DNA of 64,000 nucleotides from Mesorhizobium sp. CAU 1732. Lineage in GTDB: Bacteria > Pseudomonadota > Alphaproteobacteria > Rhizobiales > Rhizobiaceae. Position numbers and translations under genes: made by a program. A model generated the notes under the pieces. It saw only the letters and a program-made list of their open reading frames with translations. It made no database searches and had not been told where the DNA came from. How positions within the stretch are numbered: position 1 is the stretch's first letter; every line of letters starts with the position of its first letter. Where the stretch lies: positions 1 through 64,000 of the forward strand of contig NZ_JBDQQR010000003.1 of NCBI RefSeq assembly GCF_039888675.1. Direction: 5' to 3'. This document shows, piece after piece, positions 8,146 to 16,460 of the stretch.

Positions 8146-9069
8146 ACCCCACCGCTCCACTCGATCATTTCCAGGCTCCACCTGAAACAGCTGCGGCTCC
8201 TGGTCGCGCTGGGCGAGAACGGCTCGCTCCTGAAGGCCTCGCAGCAGGTCGCCTTGACGCAACCGGGCGCGAGCAAGGCATTGCAGGAGATCGAGACGAC
8301 CTTCGGCACGCCGCTGTTCGTTCGCACCAACCGGGGCCTGGAGCCCAATGCCGTCGGCCATTGCGTGATCCGCTATGCGCGCCTGATCCAGACGGATCTC
8401 GCGCACCTGCGCGACGAGATCGTCGGAATCATGCGCGGCCAGGGCGGGCGGGTGGCGGCCGGCGTCATCATGGGCGCGGTGCCGCTGCTCACCGATGCCG
8501 TCTCCGCGCTCGTTGCGCGGCAGGCCGACCTGTCCGTCGAGATCGTCGAGGACACCAGCGCCGCCCTGCTGGCCCAGCTCGACGCCGGTCGGCTCGACCT
8601 GGCGATCTGCCGCACGACCATCAGCCAGGCGCCGCAGGTCTACGACAGCGTGAAGCTCCAGGATGAAACGCTCGCGGTGATCGCGAACGTCGACCATCCG
8701 CTGCGGCACGCGAAGAAGCTCACTCTGCAGGAACTGGTGCCATACCGATGGGTGGTATACCGCGCGAACATGCCGATGCGGCTCCTGCTCGAACGCGAAT
8801 ACCGCGATTGCGGGATCCGGTTCCCGGAACACCTGCTCGAGACGACCTCCGCTTTTGCGACGCTGGCGCTGCTGCAGGCCAACCCGTCCTTCGTGGCCCT
8901 GGTGTCGATCGAAGTCGCGCAGTTCTTCGCGCACCGGCAGATGACGCGCATCCTGCCGCTGGCCCTGGCGTCGCGAAGCGAGGCCTATGAGCTCGTCACC
9001 CGCAAGGGGGCGCCGATCCCGCCCGTCGCCAAACTGCTGATCGACGAATTGGTCCATCGCCAGTCCTGA
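8143..9069 (+). CDS. LysR-family transcriptional regulator (GbpR/CbbR-like branch)
   Basis: The 308-residue protein has an N-terminal winged helix-turn-helix (about residues 12-70: LKQLRLLVALGENGSLLKAS, then QPGASKALQEIETTFGTPLF) and a LysR substrate-binding domain (about 95-300: GVIMGAVPLLTDAVSAL ... VEIVEDTSAALLAQL). The type is common beside catabolic and transport genes in rhizobia. It is convergent with the flavoprotein gene across a shared terminator. The upstream DNA is shared, as a diverged copy, with the region in front of the flavoprotein gene, so the same protein may bind both leaders. No RBS is obvious; the ATG was chosen because the conserved protein opening follows it. Confidence 0.88.
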   Translation: MTPPLHSIISRLHLKQLRLLVALGENGSLLKASQQVALTQPGASKALQEIETTFGTPLFVRTNRGLEPNAVGHCVIRYARLIQTDLAHLRDEIVGIMRGQGGRVAAGVIMGAVPLLTDAVSALVARQADLSVEIVEDTSAALLAQLDAGRLDLAICRTTISQAPQVYDSVKLQDETLAVIANVDHPLRHAKKLTLQELVPYRWVVYRANMPMRLLLEREYRDCGIRFPEHLLETTSAFATLALLQANPSFVALVSIEVAQFFAHRQMTRILPLALASRSEAYELVTRKGAPIPPVAKLLIDELVHRQS

Positions 9070-9174
9070 GCATCAGGCCGGCGCGGCCGCGTCGGCCAGC
9101 GCTGTGGGCGACGCTGATCGCCGGCCCCATGCCACCGGCGCTGAGATCACTGGCCTCGGGTCCGAGGAACAGAT

Positions 9175-9206
9175 AGTCCCGCCGGACCGAGAGGCCTGGC
9201 GGGACT
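9175..9206. terminator. Bidirectional terminator hairpin between convergent genes
   Basis: AGTCCCGCC and GGCGGGACT form a perfect nine-base stem around a 14-base loop, located between the stops of the LysR gene and the flavoprotein gene. Only short T-rich sequence follows on either side. Confidence 0.6.
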
Positions 9207-9225
9207 GTTGTTGAGAGTTCTAGTC

Positions 9226-10968
9226 CTAGCTATACGGACGGAGGGCTGCGTGCTTTCCTGCGATGTAGCCCTGAGCGAGAGCGCGACCGTTCCCGTGCTG
9301 ACTGAATCCGCCAGCGGCTTCTCCGGCGGCGTAGAGGCCGGGAATTACCTGACCGGCAAAGTCGAGGACCTGGCTTGCGGCGTTGATGCGCAGGCCGGAC
9401 CGGGGGTCGTGGATCACCGGCGTCGACCAGGCGGCATAGAAGGGCCCCGTTTGGATCTTGAATTGGGGTGTCGGTTTGCCGAAGTCGGCGTCGGCACCCG
9501 CATCAACGAAGCTGTTGTACCGCGTCACCGTCTGGACCAGGTTGCTTGCCGGCATGGGAACCCGCTGATACGGCATGACGATCTTCGCTGCGAGCTCCTC
9601 CAGCGAGTTTGCCTGGAAGAAGAATCCGTCAGGATCGACAAAGGGTGGCGCCACGTTCCAATTCCTGCGGGCCCTGGTAGTTTCATCGAATATGGCCCAG
9701 ATCGGGCCACCGCCGTTGTGGCCGTCGCCGATGCCAGCCATAGCGGCGTTGATCCAGTTTTGTGGGTTGTATGTGATGTTCTTGGCGTTCAGGTAGCTGC
9801 CTTGAGTGTACGGGTTGACCGAGCCAGCGCTGTTCGTGCCGAATTGACCTCCCGTTTCGTCGTAGAACCGCTTCCCGATCATGTTGACATGGATAACGTC
9901 CTGGAAGTTGTTGACGCTTAGCCCCCTGGCTTTCGCAAGCGGGAAGACAACGCTGGTGGGCAACCACTCCAGGAACGAGTAGTTGTACCGCGTTCCGATG
10001 CGGCTTGGCTTGGTGATGTTGGTGCCGAACTCTCCGGTCTGGTTGTACGTGCCCGCGAGACCCGCGCCGACATTCAGCCCGGCGAGTATGCCGCTGGCGT
10101 CTTGAAAGGAATAGGGCTCGCCGGCGACGCCGCAGTACTCCGCGGTGAGCCGTGGGTCGAACATTCGGCGGTATTCCACATTCCCGTTTCCGCCGCCGGT
10201 CGCGATCACTACGCCCTTGCGTGCCTGAATGCTGACGGTGCGGTTTTGATACGTGGCCTTGATCCCGGTCACGCCCTGCTGCATCCGGTGCAGCGACTGC
10301 AAACGGTGATTCAGCAGGATCTTCACGCCACGTGCTTTTGCTGCGGCCTCCAGCGGATATATGAAGCCGGGCCCTTGAGACGTCGTCAGCCGTTGTGCCG
10401 GGGCTACCTGCAAGCCGGTCCGGACCGAGGGGTAGTCCATGATCGCCGTGTGCATCATCCGGTTGACGGAGTTGCCGGTTTCATTGGCGCCGACGTTGTC
10501 GGGCGTGTTTCTCGTCCACCTGACGCCATGGCGGACCAGAAAGTCGTAAATGGTGACGTTGATGTCGGCAAATGCCCGGATGACCTCGCGATCGTTATAG
10601 CGGTAGCTCGGAAAGCCGTTCGACTGGACGATGGACCAGTCGGTAAGATCGCGAAACAGGAGATCTGGCGTGTCCATGATGCCGGCCGCCATCTGGGCAG
10701 GGGTTCCGCCTCCCAGGGGAATGTTGCCCGAGCTGACGACGCCACGTCCCCCAATGTGCGGTTGCGACTCGAGGACAATAACCGACGCGCCTGCCTCTGC
10801 GGCGGCGACTGCGGCGGCAAGACCCGCCGAGCCGCAACCCAAAACGACGACATCGGCTACATTCCCGTTCGCGGCATTGCCAATGTTCACCTGGAAAATG
10901 CTGCTGCCCACCCCTGCGGCGGCTATTCCAGCAGCGCCCTTCAGCACTGAGCGTCGGTTGACTGTCAT
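9226..10968 (-). CDS. Tat-exported FAD-dependent oxidoreductase (fumarate reductase flavoprotein-like)
   Basis: The 580-residue protein starts with a twin-arginine signal (NRRSVLKGAAGIAAAG), then a dinucleotide-binding fold (VVVLGCGSAGLAAAVAAAEAG) and the FAD_binding_2 architecture, ending in the FAD motif (PGLYAAGEAAGGFSQHGNGR). Relatives include flavocytochrome fumarate reductases and 3-ketosteroid dehydrogenases; no heme motif (CxxCH) is present, so an external electron partner is required. ATG at 10968 is preferred over upstream in-frame starts because GGAGGAG lies just before it and the Tat signal begins there. It is likely a periplasmic dehydrogenase acting on the substrate handled by the neighbouring TTT transporter. 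The substrate is not determinable. Confidence 0.82.
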   Translation of the reverse strand: MTVNRRSVLKGAAGIAAAGVGSSIFQVNIGNAANGNVADVVVLGCGSAGLAAAVAAAEAGASVIVLESQPHIGGRGVVSSGNIPLGGGTPAQMAAGIMDTPDLLFRDLTDWSIVQSNGFPSYRYNDREVIRAFADINVTIYDFLVRHGVRWTRNTPDNVGANETGNSVNRMMHTAIMDYPSVRTGLQVAPAQRLTTSQGPGFIYPLEAAAKARGVKILLNHRLQSLHRMQQGVTGIKATYQNRTVSIQARKGVVIATGGGNGNVEYRRMFDPRLTAEYCGVAGEPYSFQDASGILAGLNVGAGLAGTYNQTGEFGTNITKPSRIGTRYNYSFLEWLPTSVVFPLAKARGLSVNNFQDVIHVNMIGKRFYDETGGQFGTNSAGSVNPYTQGSYLNAKNITYNPQNWINAAMAGIGDGHNGGGPIWAIFDETTRARRNWNVAPPFVDPDGFFFQANSLEELAAKIVMPYQRVPMPASNLVQTVTRYNSFVDAGADADFGKPTPQFKIQTGPFYAAWSTPVIHDPRSGLRINAASQVLDFAGQVIPGLYAAGEAAGGFSQHGNGRALAQGYIAGKHAALRPYS

Positions 10969-11111
10969 TACGTTCTCCTCCTCGTATTTTAGACCAGCGC
11001 GTTCGGGCTTGTGTGGATCGGGGCCCGAACAGCAAAACTCCTTAGTGGCGATCGCCGTAGAGACCTGGTCGACCGCAGTATTGCAGCATTCGCTCTTCCG
11101 ACAACTGAGAA

Positions 11112-11150
11112 GATGTGATCTCGGTATAACATTCACTCAACTCAGGCATG
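11112..11150. repeat. 39-base direct repeat, right copy
   Basis: This is the exact second copy of the LysR leader at 8107-8145, again ending in ATG. Here it lies between the flavoprotein gene and the end of tctA, and no intact gene follows the ATG. Confidence 0.85.
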
Positions 11151-11196
11151 CCTCCCCCACCCCACTCCACTCGATCTTTTCCGGGCTCCACCTGGC
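11148..11196 (+). pseudogene. Degenerate start of a LysR gene (duplicate of the gene at 8143)
   Basis: After the repeated leader the sequence keeps the beginning of the LysR coding region: CTCCACTCGATC, then GGCTCCACCTG, with point changes and small insertions that destroy the frame. In a neighbouring frame it still reads PLHSIFSGLHL, to compare with PLHSIISRLHL in the intact gene. It stops near 11196 and tctA (opposite strand) ends at 11215. It is a leftover of a duplication or of a rearrangement at this point. Confidence 0.65.
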
Positions 11197-11214
11197 GGGA
11201 GCTCTCGGCAGCAC

Positions 11215-12717
11215 TCATGTGCTGGCTGGCACGTCGTCATGCTTCCGTGGTTTGCCCCACGAATAGATGATCGATAGCCAGACCAGACAGAAGAACGCGA
11301 AAAGCGCGAAGGCGACGGGCCGATTGACGAAATCGATGAGGTTCCCCTGTGACTTGATCAGTGTCGAAATCAGGTTTTTCTCCAGGAGCGGACCGATGAC
11401 GATTCCAAGCACGCATGGCGCGATCGGGAACCCGTTCTCTTCCATCAGATAGCCGACCACGCCGAAGATCAGCATGATCGTGACTCCGTAAACCGCGTTG
11501 TTGGAGGCGAAGGCCCCGACAATGCAGAAGATCAGGATCAGCGGCATCAGCACCGATTTCGGGATGAGCAGGATGTTCTTCGAGAATTTGATGAGCGCCC
11601 AGCCCAGCGGAACCATGATCAGATTGGCGAGGATGAAGATCAGGAAAACGGCATAGATCGTCTGCGGATTGAACAGGAACAGCGTCGGGCCGGGATTCAT
11701 GCCCTTGACGTAGAGGACACCGATGACGATGGCCGTGATCGTGTCGCCGGGAATGCCGAAAACAAGCGCGGGCACCCAGGCGCTGGAAAGGGAGGCGTTG
11801 TTCGCCGCGGATGCCTCGACCACGCCTTCGATATGGCCTTTGCCGTATTTCTCCGGCGTTTTCGAGAAACGTCGGCTGACGGCATAACTGACATAGGCGG
11901 CAACGTCCGCCCCTGCCCCGGGCAAGATGCCGATGGCGGTTCCGGTGACATTGCCTCGAATAAGTTGGCGCCAATAGGTTTTGAGCATGAAGCCCCAGTG
12001 GCGGAAAATGTTGCCCACCGCCTTCGGTGCCTGCTCCCAGCCGCTTCCGCCGTCAATCACGGTGCGCAGCACTTCGGAGATGGCAAAGATACCGATCATG
12101 ACCGGGATGAAGTCGATGCCGGCCAGCATATCGGTCGAACCGAATGTCAGACGCGGCACCCCGGCGGGATTGTTGAGACCGACGCTTGCGATCGTCAGGC
12201 CGAGAAACAGGCTGATAAGCCCCTTGACCGGACTGGACGTGCCCATGAAGACGGCGCAAGTCAGCCCCAGAAGCGCCATCCAGAAATATTCCGGCGTGGA
12301 AAAGCTCATCGCGAATTCGGCCAGCGTCGGAGCGGCGAAAATCAGCACCAGCGTGCCGAAGAGCCCACCCATCGCTGAAAACAGCACGCATGCGCCAAGA
12401 GCGAGTTCGGCCTGCCCCTGCCGCGTGAGACGATAGGTATCTTCGACATAGGCTGCGGATGCTGGGGTGCCTGGAATGCGAAGCAGAGCGCCTGGAATAT
12501 CGCCGGCGAAAATCGCCATGGCCGAACACGCGACCATCGCGCCGACGGCCGCGACGGGTTCCATGAAGAACGTCAGCGGCACGAGCATGGCCGTCGCCAT
12601 CGTGGCGGTCAGGCCGGGCACGGCCCCAACGAAAATTCCGAATATCGAGGCGGCAAGCACCGTCAGCAGCACGTTCCATGTGGTGACGAGACCGAAAGCC
12701 TGAATGATGACATCCAT
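11215..12717 (-). CDS. tctA: Tripartite tricarboxylate transporter, large membrane subunit TctA
   Basis: A 500-residue protein with about twelve hydrophobic segments and the TctA signatures GAVPGLTATMATAMLVPLTF near the N-terminus and GAGADVAAYVSYAVSRRFSK in the middle, with PGTPASAAYVEDTYRL and a conserved GIPGDTITAIVIGVL. TctA is the channel-forming subunit of TTT transporters, which import organic acids using a periplasmic TctC-type binding protein and an ion gradient. It lies twelve bases after tctB, in the usual C-B-A order. No irregularity is visible. The substrate depends on TctC and cannot be read here. Confidence 0.93.
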   Translation of the reverse strand: MDVIIQAFGLVTTWNVLLTVLAASIFGIFVGAVPGLTATMATAMLVPLTFFMEPVAAVGAMVACSAMAIFAGDIPGALLRIPGTPASAAYVEDTYRLTRQGQAELALGACVLFSAMGGLFGTLVLIFAAPTLAEFAMSFSTPEYFWMALLGLTCAVFMGTSSPVKGLISLFLGLTIASVGLNNPAGVPRLTFGSTDMLAGIDFIPVMIGIFAISEVLRTVIDGGSGWEQAPKAVGNIFRHWGFMLKTYWRQLIRGNVTGTAIGILPGAGADVAAYVSYAVSRRFSKTPEKYGKGHIEGVVEASAANNASLSSAWVPALVFGIPGDTITAIVIGVLYVKGMNPGPTLFLFNPQTIYAVFLIFILANLIMVPLGWALIKFSKNILLIPKSVLMPLILIFCIVGAFASNNAVYGVTIMLIFGVVGYLMEENGFPIAPCVLGIVIGPLLEKNLISTLIKSQGNLIDFVNRPVAFALFAFFCLVWLSIIYSWGKPRKHDDVPAST

Positions 12718-12729
12718 CGCAGCCGTCCC

Positions 12730-13200
12730 CTACCAGGGCAGTCGCGGCACGATGCCGAACGGCAAGGGCACGAGAAGCATGGTTCTGAAGATGAAGTCGC
12801 AAGCCAAAGCCGCGACGATTGCAAGAATGAGAGCCTTGAGCGGATGCACCTTTAAAATGAGGAACATCGCGAAGGTGACGATGATGGCGCTCGGTATGAA
12901 GCCCAATCTGCGCGAAAAGAAGATGTAGCCGATCACGAGAAGGACGATTGCGGTCACGCCGAACACAGCGCGCGGATTTCTGATCTCGTCAGACAGATAG
13001 ACCAGCGGCTCGCGGCCTTGCCTTATGCCCGCGAAGAGAAGTTTCGCCGAGCAAGCCACGATGCCCGCCGATATCAGCAGCGGAAAGGTCGCCGCGCCGT
13101 AGCTTTGTCCCGGTATCGACGGGAGCCCGTAAGAATACCAGGCCAGGGAGATTCCCATGACGAGGAATATGGCTCCGAGCGCTGCATCGCTGAATCGCAT
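12730..13200 (-). CDS. tctB: Tripartite tricarboxylate transporter, small membrane subunit TctB
   Basis: A 156-residue protein with four hydrophobic segments (AIFLVMGISLAWYSYGLP; FPLLISAGIVACSAKLLF; AVFGVTAIVLLVIGYIFF; AIIVTFAMFLILKV), the typical TctB topology. A GAGG lies seven bases before the ATG. TctB is the poorly conserved small integral subunit that pairs with TctA. Its place between tctC and tctA makes the call secure despite weak sequence conservation in the family. Confidence 0.88.
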   Translation of the reverse strand: MRFSDAALGAIFLVMGISLAWYSYGLPSIPGQSYGAATFPLLISAGIVACSAKLLFAGIRQGREPLVYLSDEIRNPRAVFGVTAIVLLVIGYIFFSRRLGFIPSAIIVTFAMFLILKVHPLKALILAIVAALACDFIFRTMLLVPLPFGIVPRLPW

Positions 13201-13269
13201 GAGAGAACCTCACAATATGACAGCGGCAGGCCGCAGCGGAACCACGACCTGCCTACGGATTTGCGACGG

Positions 13270-14235
13270 CTATTCCGCCAGGCCGATGGCTTTCATCGTC
13301 TCGCCGAAGCTGGCGTCCATCGTTTGCAGGAATGTTCCGAACTCGTCACCGCCAAGGTAGCTCGTACCGAAGCCCTGAGCGTTCATGAACTCATGATATT
13401 CCTCGCTCTGGTAGACGGCATCCAGAGCCGTGATCAAACGGTCCCTGACATCATCGGGCAGACCGGCCGGTGCGACGATTCCGCGCCATGCGCCGAACGC
13501 CCAGTCCGAGCCGGTTTCTTCGGCGAGCGTCGGCACATCCGGGAACAGTTTGGAGCGTTCGCTGCTCATATAGGCCAGCGATTTCACACGTCCGGCGTCG
13601 ATCAACCCGCGCGCTTCCACCAGAGACGACGGAACGATATCGGTACCGCCCGACATCAGTTCCTGAAGGCCGCTCGCCGCGCCCTCGCTGGGCACCCAGA
13701 TGACCTTGGTCGGATCGATGTCCGCAGCGTTCAGCATGCCCGCGATCGCCACGTGCCAGCTCGATCCCTGACCGCTTCCCGTGGCCCGAAACGTCCCGGA
13801 GGGGGAATCCTGGATCGCCTGCAGCAGATCGTTGACCGTCTGGTATTCGGAGTTTGCCGACACCTGCACGCCGGCGGGGTCCTCATTCATCAGGGCCAGC
13901 GGCGTGTACACAGCATATGTCAGGTCGGTCAGACCCAGCCAGTGCATCAGATTGACTTCGGTCGTGGCGAGACCGATCGTGTACCCGTCCGGTTCGGCAT
14001 CCGCCATGGCCGTGTGCCCGACCACGCCCGACCCACCCGTGCGGTTCACCACATTCACGGACTGGCCCAGTTCCTTTTCAAGACCAACCGCGATGACGCG
14101 CGCCACCGCATCGGTTCCGCCGCCTGCGCCCCACGCGACGTAAAGCGTCAGCGGGCGGTCGGGGTATTCGGCCAATGCCGGCACGGCGACCGTGGAAAGC
14201 AGCATCGCGGCTGCTAGGCTTTTCACTATTTTCAT
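13270..14235 (-). CDS. tctC: Tripartite tricarboxylate transporter, periplasmic substrate-binding protein TctC
   Basis: The 321-residue protein has a Sec signal (AAAMLLSTVAVPALA) then the Bug/TctC opening YPDRPLTLYVAWGAGGGTDAVAR and the NRTGGSGVVGH segment. These are hallmarks of the Bug family of binding proteins that feed TTT transporters. A strong GGGAGGAG lies upstream of the ATG. It is the first transporter gene of the unit and follows the broken SDR fragment and the iron alcohol dehydrogenase on the same strand. Bug proteins bind varied carboxylates, so the ligand is open. Confidence 0.93.
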   Translation of the reverse strand: MKIVKSLAAAMLLSTVAVPALAEYPDRPLTLYVAWGAGGGTDAVARVIAVGLEKELGQSVNVVNRTGGSGVVGHTAMADAEPDGYTIGLATTEVNLMHWLGLTDLTYAVYTPLALMNEDPAGVQVSANSEYQTVNDLLQAIQDSPSGTFRATGSGQGSSWHVAIAGMLNAADIDPTKVIWVPSEGAASGLQELMSGGTDIVPSSLVEARGLIDAGRVKSLAYMSSERSKLFPDVPTLAEETGSDWAFGAWRGIVAPAGLPDDVRDRLITALDAVYQSEEYHEFMNAQGFGTSYLGGDEFGTFLQTMDASFGETMKAIGLAE

Positions 14236-14299
14236 CTTGCTTCTCCTCCCGATAAAGACTGTGTCGCATCGGCCATTTCCGATGCTGACGAATTTCCTG

Positions 14300-14423
14300 T
14301 TTCTCCTGCAGGCCTTCCGTTGTTGCGTTTCGACGCTTGCTTGCGCCTCTTCTAAAGCCCGCCCGACACGGCGGCGGCACCGATGCCGTGGCCTACGCCC
14401 GTTATGATGGCTATGGGCCTCAT
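14300..14423 (-). pseudogene. Truncated, frameshifted short-chain dehydrogenase start
   Basis: Eight bases after the iron alcohol dehydrogenase stop, on the same strand, an ATG opens RPIAIITGVGHGIGAA, the NAD-binding TGxxxGIG motif of short-chain dehydrogenases. A one-base frame change then leads to a stop; in the shifted frame SDR-like sequence continues (RALEEAQASVE) before homology ends at the tctC leader. The gene has lost all but its first 35 or so codons. It was presumably a second enzyme of the same pathway. Confidence 0.7.
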
Positions 14424-14431
14424 GGCGTCCT

Positions 14432-15559
14432 TCACATCACGCTTTCAAGGATCGCGGCATAGTCGTCCGCCGTCAGATCGCGCGGGTTCGTCTGATGGCT
14501 GTGATCGGCAAGCGCGCGTTGGCAGGTCCAGGCGAAAACATCGCGCGTCACACCGAGCGCGGACAGTTTCGCAGGCACGCCAAGATCGCGGTTGAGCGTG
14601 TCCAGCGCATTCGCCAGCGAAATGCCCTTCAACCCGACCGACGTTTCGAGCCGCGCAATCTTGGCCGCCGCAGCAGGCAGCTCGGCATTCACGCGCAAAA
14701 CGGGCGGCATGAGGATCGCGTTGAGCGTGCCATGATGCAGCTTGAGCTCCTTCAGCCCTCCAAGGGCGTGGCTCAGCGCATGGACGGCGCCGAGGCCCTT
14801 CTGGAAGGTCAATCCGCCCTGCAGCGCGCCCATCATCAATTCCGTGCGAGCGTCGATATCGGCGCCATTGGCGAAAGCGCGCGGCAGCGCGTTCCAGATG
14901 CGGACGAAGCCATCCGTTGCGATCGCCTCCGCCGGCGGATTGAAGCGCGGCGACAGGTAGGTTTCGATGCAGTGCGACAAGGCGTCGAGAGCAGTAGCCG
15001 CCGTCAGGCCCGCCGGCAGGCCGAGCGTAAGCTCAGGGTCGCATATGGCGCGGCGTGGAATGAGATAGGGGCTGATGAAGCCCAGCTTTCGGCCGTCGTC
15101 CAGCGTGATGAGAGCGGCACGCCCGACCTCCGAGCCAGTTCCAGCCGTCGTCGGAACGGCTATGAGAGGCGCGACTGCGGCGGTGATTTTCGGAATGCCG
15201 CCGAGGATGGCGGCATATTGCTCAAGCCCGCCTTCGTGGGTGGCGAGGAGCGCGACGCCCTTTGCAAGATCGATCGGCGAACCGCCGCCGATCGCGACGA
15301 CACCGTCGCACCCGTTCTCACGGTAGACCGCCAGAGCAGCCATGACGGCGCTCTCGGTCGGGTTTGCCGGAACATCGAGGAAGACCGGCGCTGCGGAAAG
15401 AAATGCGGTGTTTTGCGTGTCGAGCAGGCCAGCGGCTTTGATGCCATGATCGCTGATCACCAGTGGACGCGACACGCCAAGTTCGCCCAGAGCGGCGGAC
15501 AAGGAACCGATTGCACCGGCTCCGAAATTGATGGTCGTCAGATAGTTGATAATGTGCAT
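14432..15559 (-). CDS. Iron-containing alcohol dehydrogenase (group III)
   Basis: A 375-residue protein with the Fe-ADH fold: a nucleotide-binding GGGSPIDLAKG segment, the PTTAGTGSEVGRAA motif, and metal-binding residues in ALDALSHCIETY and AVHALSHALGGLKELKLHHG (histidines at three of the expected positions). Relatives include lactaldehyde reductase, 4-hydroxybutyrate dehydrogenase and maleylacetate reductase. It is probably the first gene of an operon running into the SDR remnant and tctCBA, and would oxidise or reduce an alcohol related to the imported acid. The 260-base leader upstream carries hairpins and palindromes described separately. The exact substrate is unknown. Confidence 0.87.
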   Translation of the reverse strand: MHIINYLTTINFGAGAIGSLSAALGELGVSRPLVISDHGIKAAGLLDTQNTAFLSAAPVFLDVPANPTESAVMAALAVYRENGCDGVVAIGGGSPIDLAKGVALLATHEGGLEQYAAILGGIPKITAAVAPLIAVPTTAGTGSEVGRAALITLDDGRKLGFISPYLIPRRAICDPELTLGLPAGLTAATALDALSHCIETYLSPRFNPPAEAIATDGFVRIWNALPRAFANGADIDARTELMMGALQGGLTFQKGLGAVHALSHALGGLKELKLHHGTLNAILMPPVLRVNAELPAAAAKIARLETSVGLKGISLANALDTLNRDLGVPAKLSALGVTRDVFAWTCQRALADHSHQTNPRDLTADDYAAILESVM

Positions 15560-15644
15560 TTCGACTTTCGCGCGATGATGGGCTGAAAGATATGATGAAG
15601 GGCTCTGCGCGCCGCAGGCAGTGCTAGTCGCGTGTCACCGCAAC

Positions 15645-15665
15645 GCCACCGCATGCAGCGGTGGC
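15645..15665. promoter_or_regulatory. Leader hairpin of the alcohol dehydrogenase operon
   Basis: GCCACCGC-ATGCA-GCGGTGGC is a perfect eight-base stem with a five-base loop, about 90 bases upstream of the dehydrogenase start. There is no T-run, so it may be an mRNA leader structure or a protein-binding site. Confidence 0.45.
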
Positions 15666-15797
15666 ATCGAAACAACGCGCAGATGGCTTTGGCCAATTCG
15701 GCATGATTACCTCCCTGAAATCGGTGCTGGCGGCTGCATCATCCGCGTTCCGGCAATTCCTCCAATCGCCGGAAACACCCAACTTAAAATTGCCCAT

Positions 15798-15820
15798 ATT
15801 GTGGATTAAATGCCCACATT
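15798..15820. promoter_or_regulatory. Operator-like inverted repeat near a candidate promoter
   Basis: ATTGTGG and CCACATT form a near-perfect inverted repeat separated by nine bases. On the minus strand a TTGACA box lies about 30 bases upstream (15849-15854), so the repeat would sit at or just after the -10 region of a promoter facing the dehydrogenase/tct operon. The half-site is the same as in the perfect palindrome at 15956-15976. Confidence 0.45.
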
Positions 15821-15955
15821 CAGATAATCGCCCAATCGAATGCAGTTTGTCAACTCGGTCCTGCTGCTTCACCCGAACTCGCCCACACGCTAAGAGCAGG
15901 CGTTGGTGATGCGCTTGACATCGCAGACGAAGGCGGCGATCAATGATGTGGTCAA

Positions 15956-15976
15956 ATCATCCACATTGTGGATGAT
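15956..15976. promoter_or_regulatory. 21-base perfect palindrome
   Basis: ATCATCCACA-T-TGTGGATGAT is perfectly symmetric over 21 bases. Together with the related site about 150 bases away it suggests binding of one regulator at two positions upstream of the dehydrogenase/tct operon, compatible with DNA looping. No regulator gene lies alongside. It could alternatively be part of a mobile-element end, given the IS3 scrap next to it. Confidence 0.55.
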
Positions 15977-16022
15977 GACTTGGCCACGGTCAAGATCAGG
16001 GCCGGACAATGTAAGGAGGCGG

Positions 16023-16143
16023 CGTCATTCCGCTTCAGGCGCGCGTTCTCGTCCTCAACGCCCTTCAGGCGTTTCGCCTCCGGCACATCCATGCCGCCAA
16101 ACCCAACCTTCCATTTGTAGATCAAGGCTATCAGCCCCCTCAC
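16023..16143 (-). pseudogene. IS3-family OrfA transposase scrap
   Basis: On the minus strand the segment reads IYKWKVGFGGMDVPEAKRL then VEDENARLKR, the junction between the helix-turn-helix and leucine-zipper parts of IS3-type OrfA proteins (compare the widespread GGMDVSEAKRL). The reading then breaks down. No OrfB or terminal repeats were recognised. It marks the right boundary of the accessory island. Confidence 0.75.
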
Positions 16144-16144
16144 C

Positions 16145-16322
16145 CACCTTCGTCATCCTCGGGCGGAGCCGGAGCGAAGCGGAGGCGCAGACCCGGGGAT
16201 CCATGCCTCGACGGCGCATACAAATGATCGCGCGGAAGGAAAGCGCCCGCCTCTGAGCCCTCCAGTCCCGCGTCACAGGCCGAGGCATGGATGCTCGGGT
16301 GAAGCCCGAGCAGGACGAAGCG
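16145..16322. repeat. Palindromic intergenic repeat mosaic
   Basis: GTCATCCTCGGGC and GATCCATGCCTCG on the left are mirrored on the right by CGAGGCATGGATGCTCGGG and CCCGAGCAGGACG. This gives a long imperfect inverted repeat of about 180 bases. Such TCATCCTCGGG...GGATCCATGC modules are dispersed in Rhizobiales. No gene is present from 15560 to 16460; apart from the sites listed, nothing else was seen there. Confidence 0.7.
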
Positions 16323-16460
16323 GAGAGGTGTGCGCCCAGCCGTCATCCGGCCCTGCTCAGCGCACATCCCCGCACGGATTGCTCCGCTCCAAAAAAAATC
16401 TATCCACCTCCCCCCGAACCCGCGCGACACTCGCGAAGCTGAACGGCAGGAGGGATGGAG

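Noticed and set aside
9070..9174. Minus-strand coding-like stretch (SAGGMGPAI) after the LysR gene
   Set aside because: It vaguely resembles an enzyme C-terminus but is too short and has no start or partner; could be chance in GC-rich DNA.
10969..11136. Upstream in-frame starts for the flavoprotein, extending into the repeat
   Set aside because: The Tat signal and GGAGGAG fix the start at 10968; upstream residues are translation of the duplicated leader.
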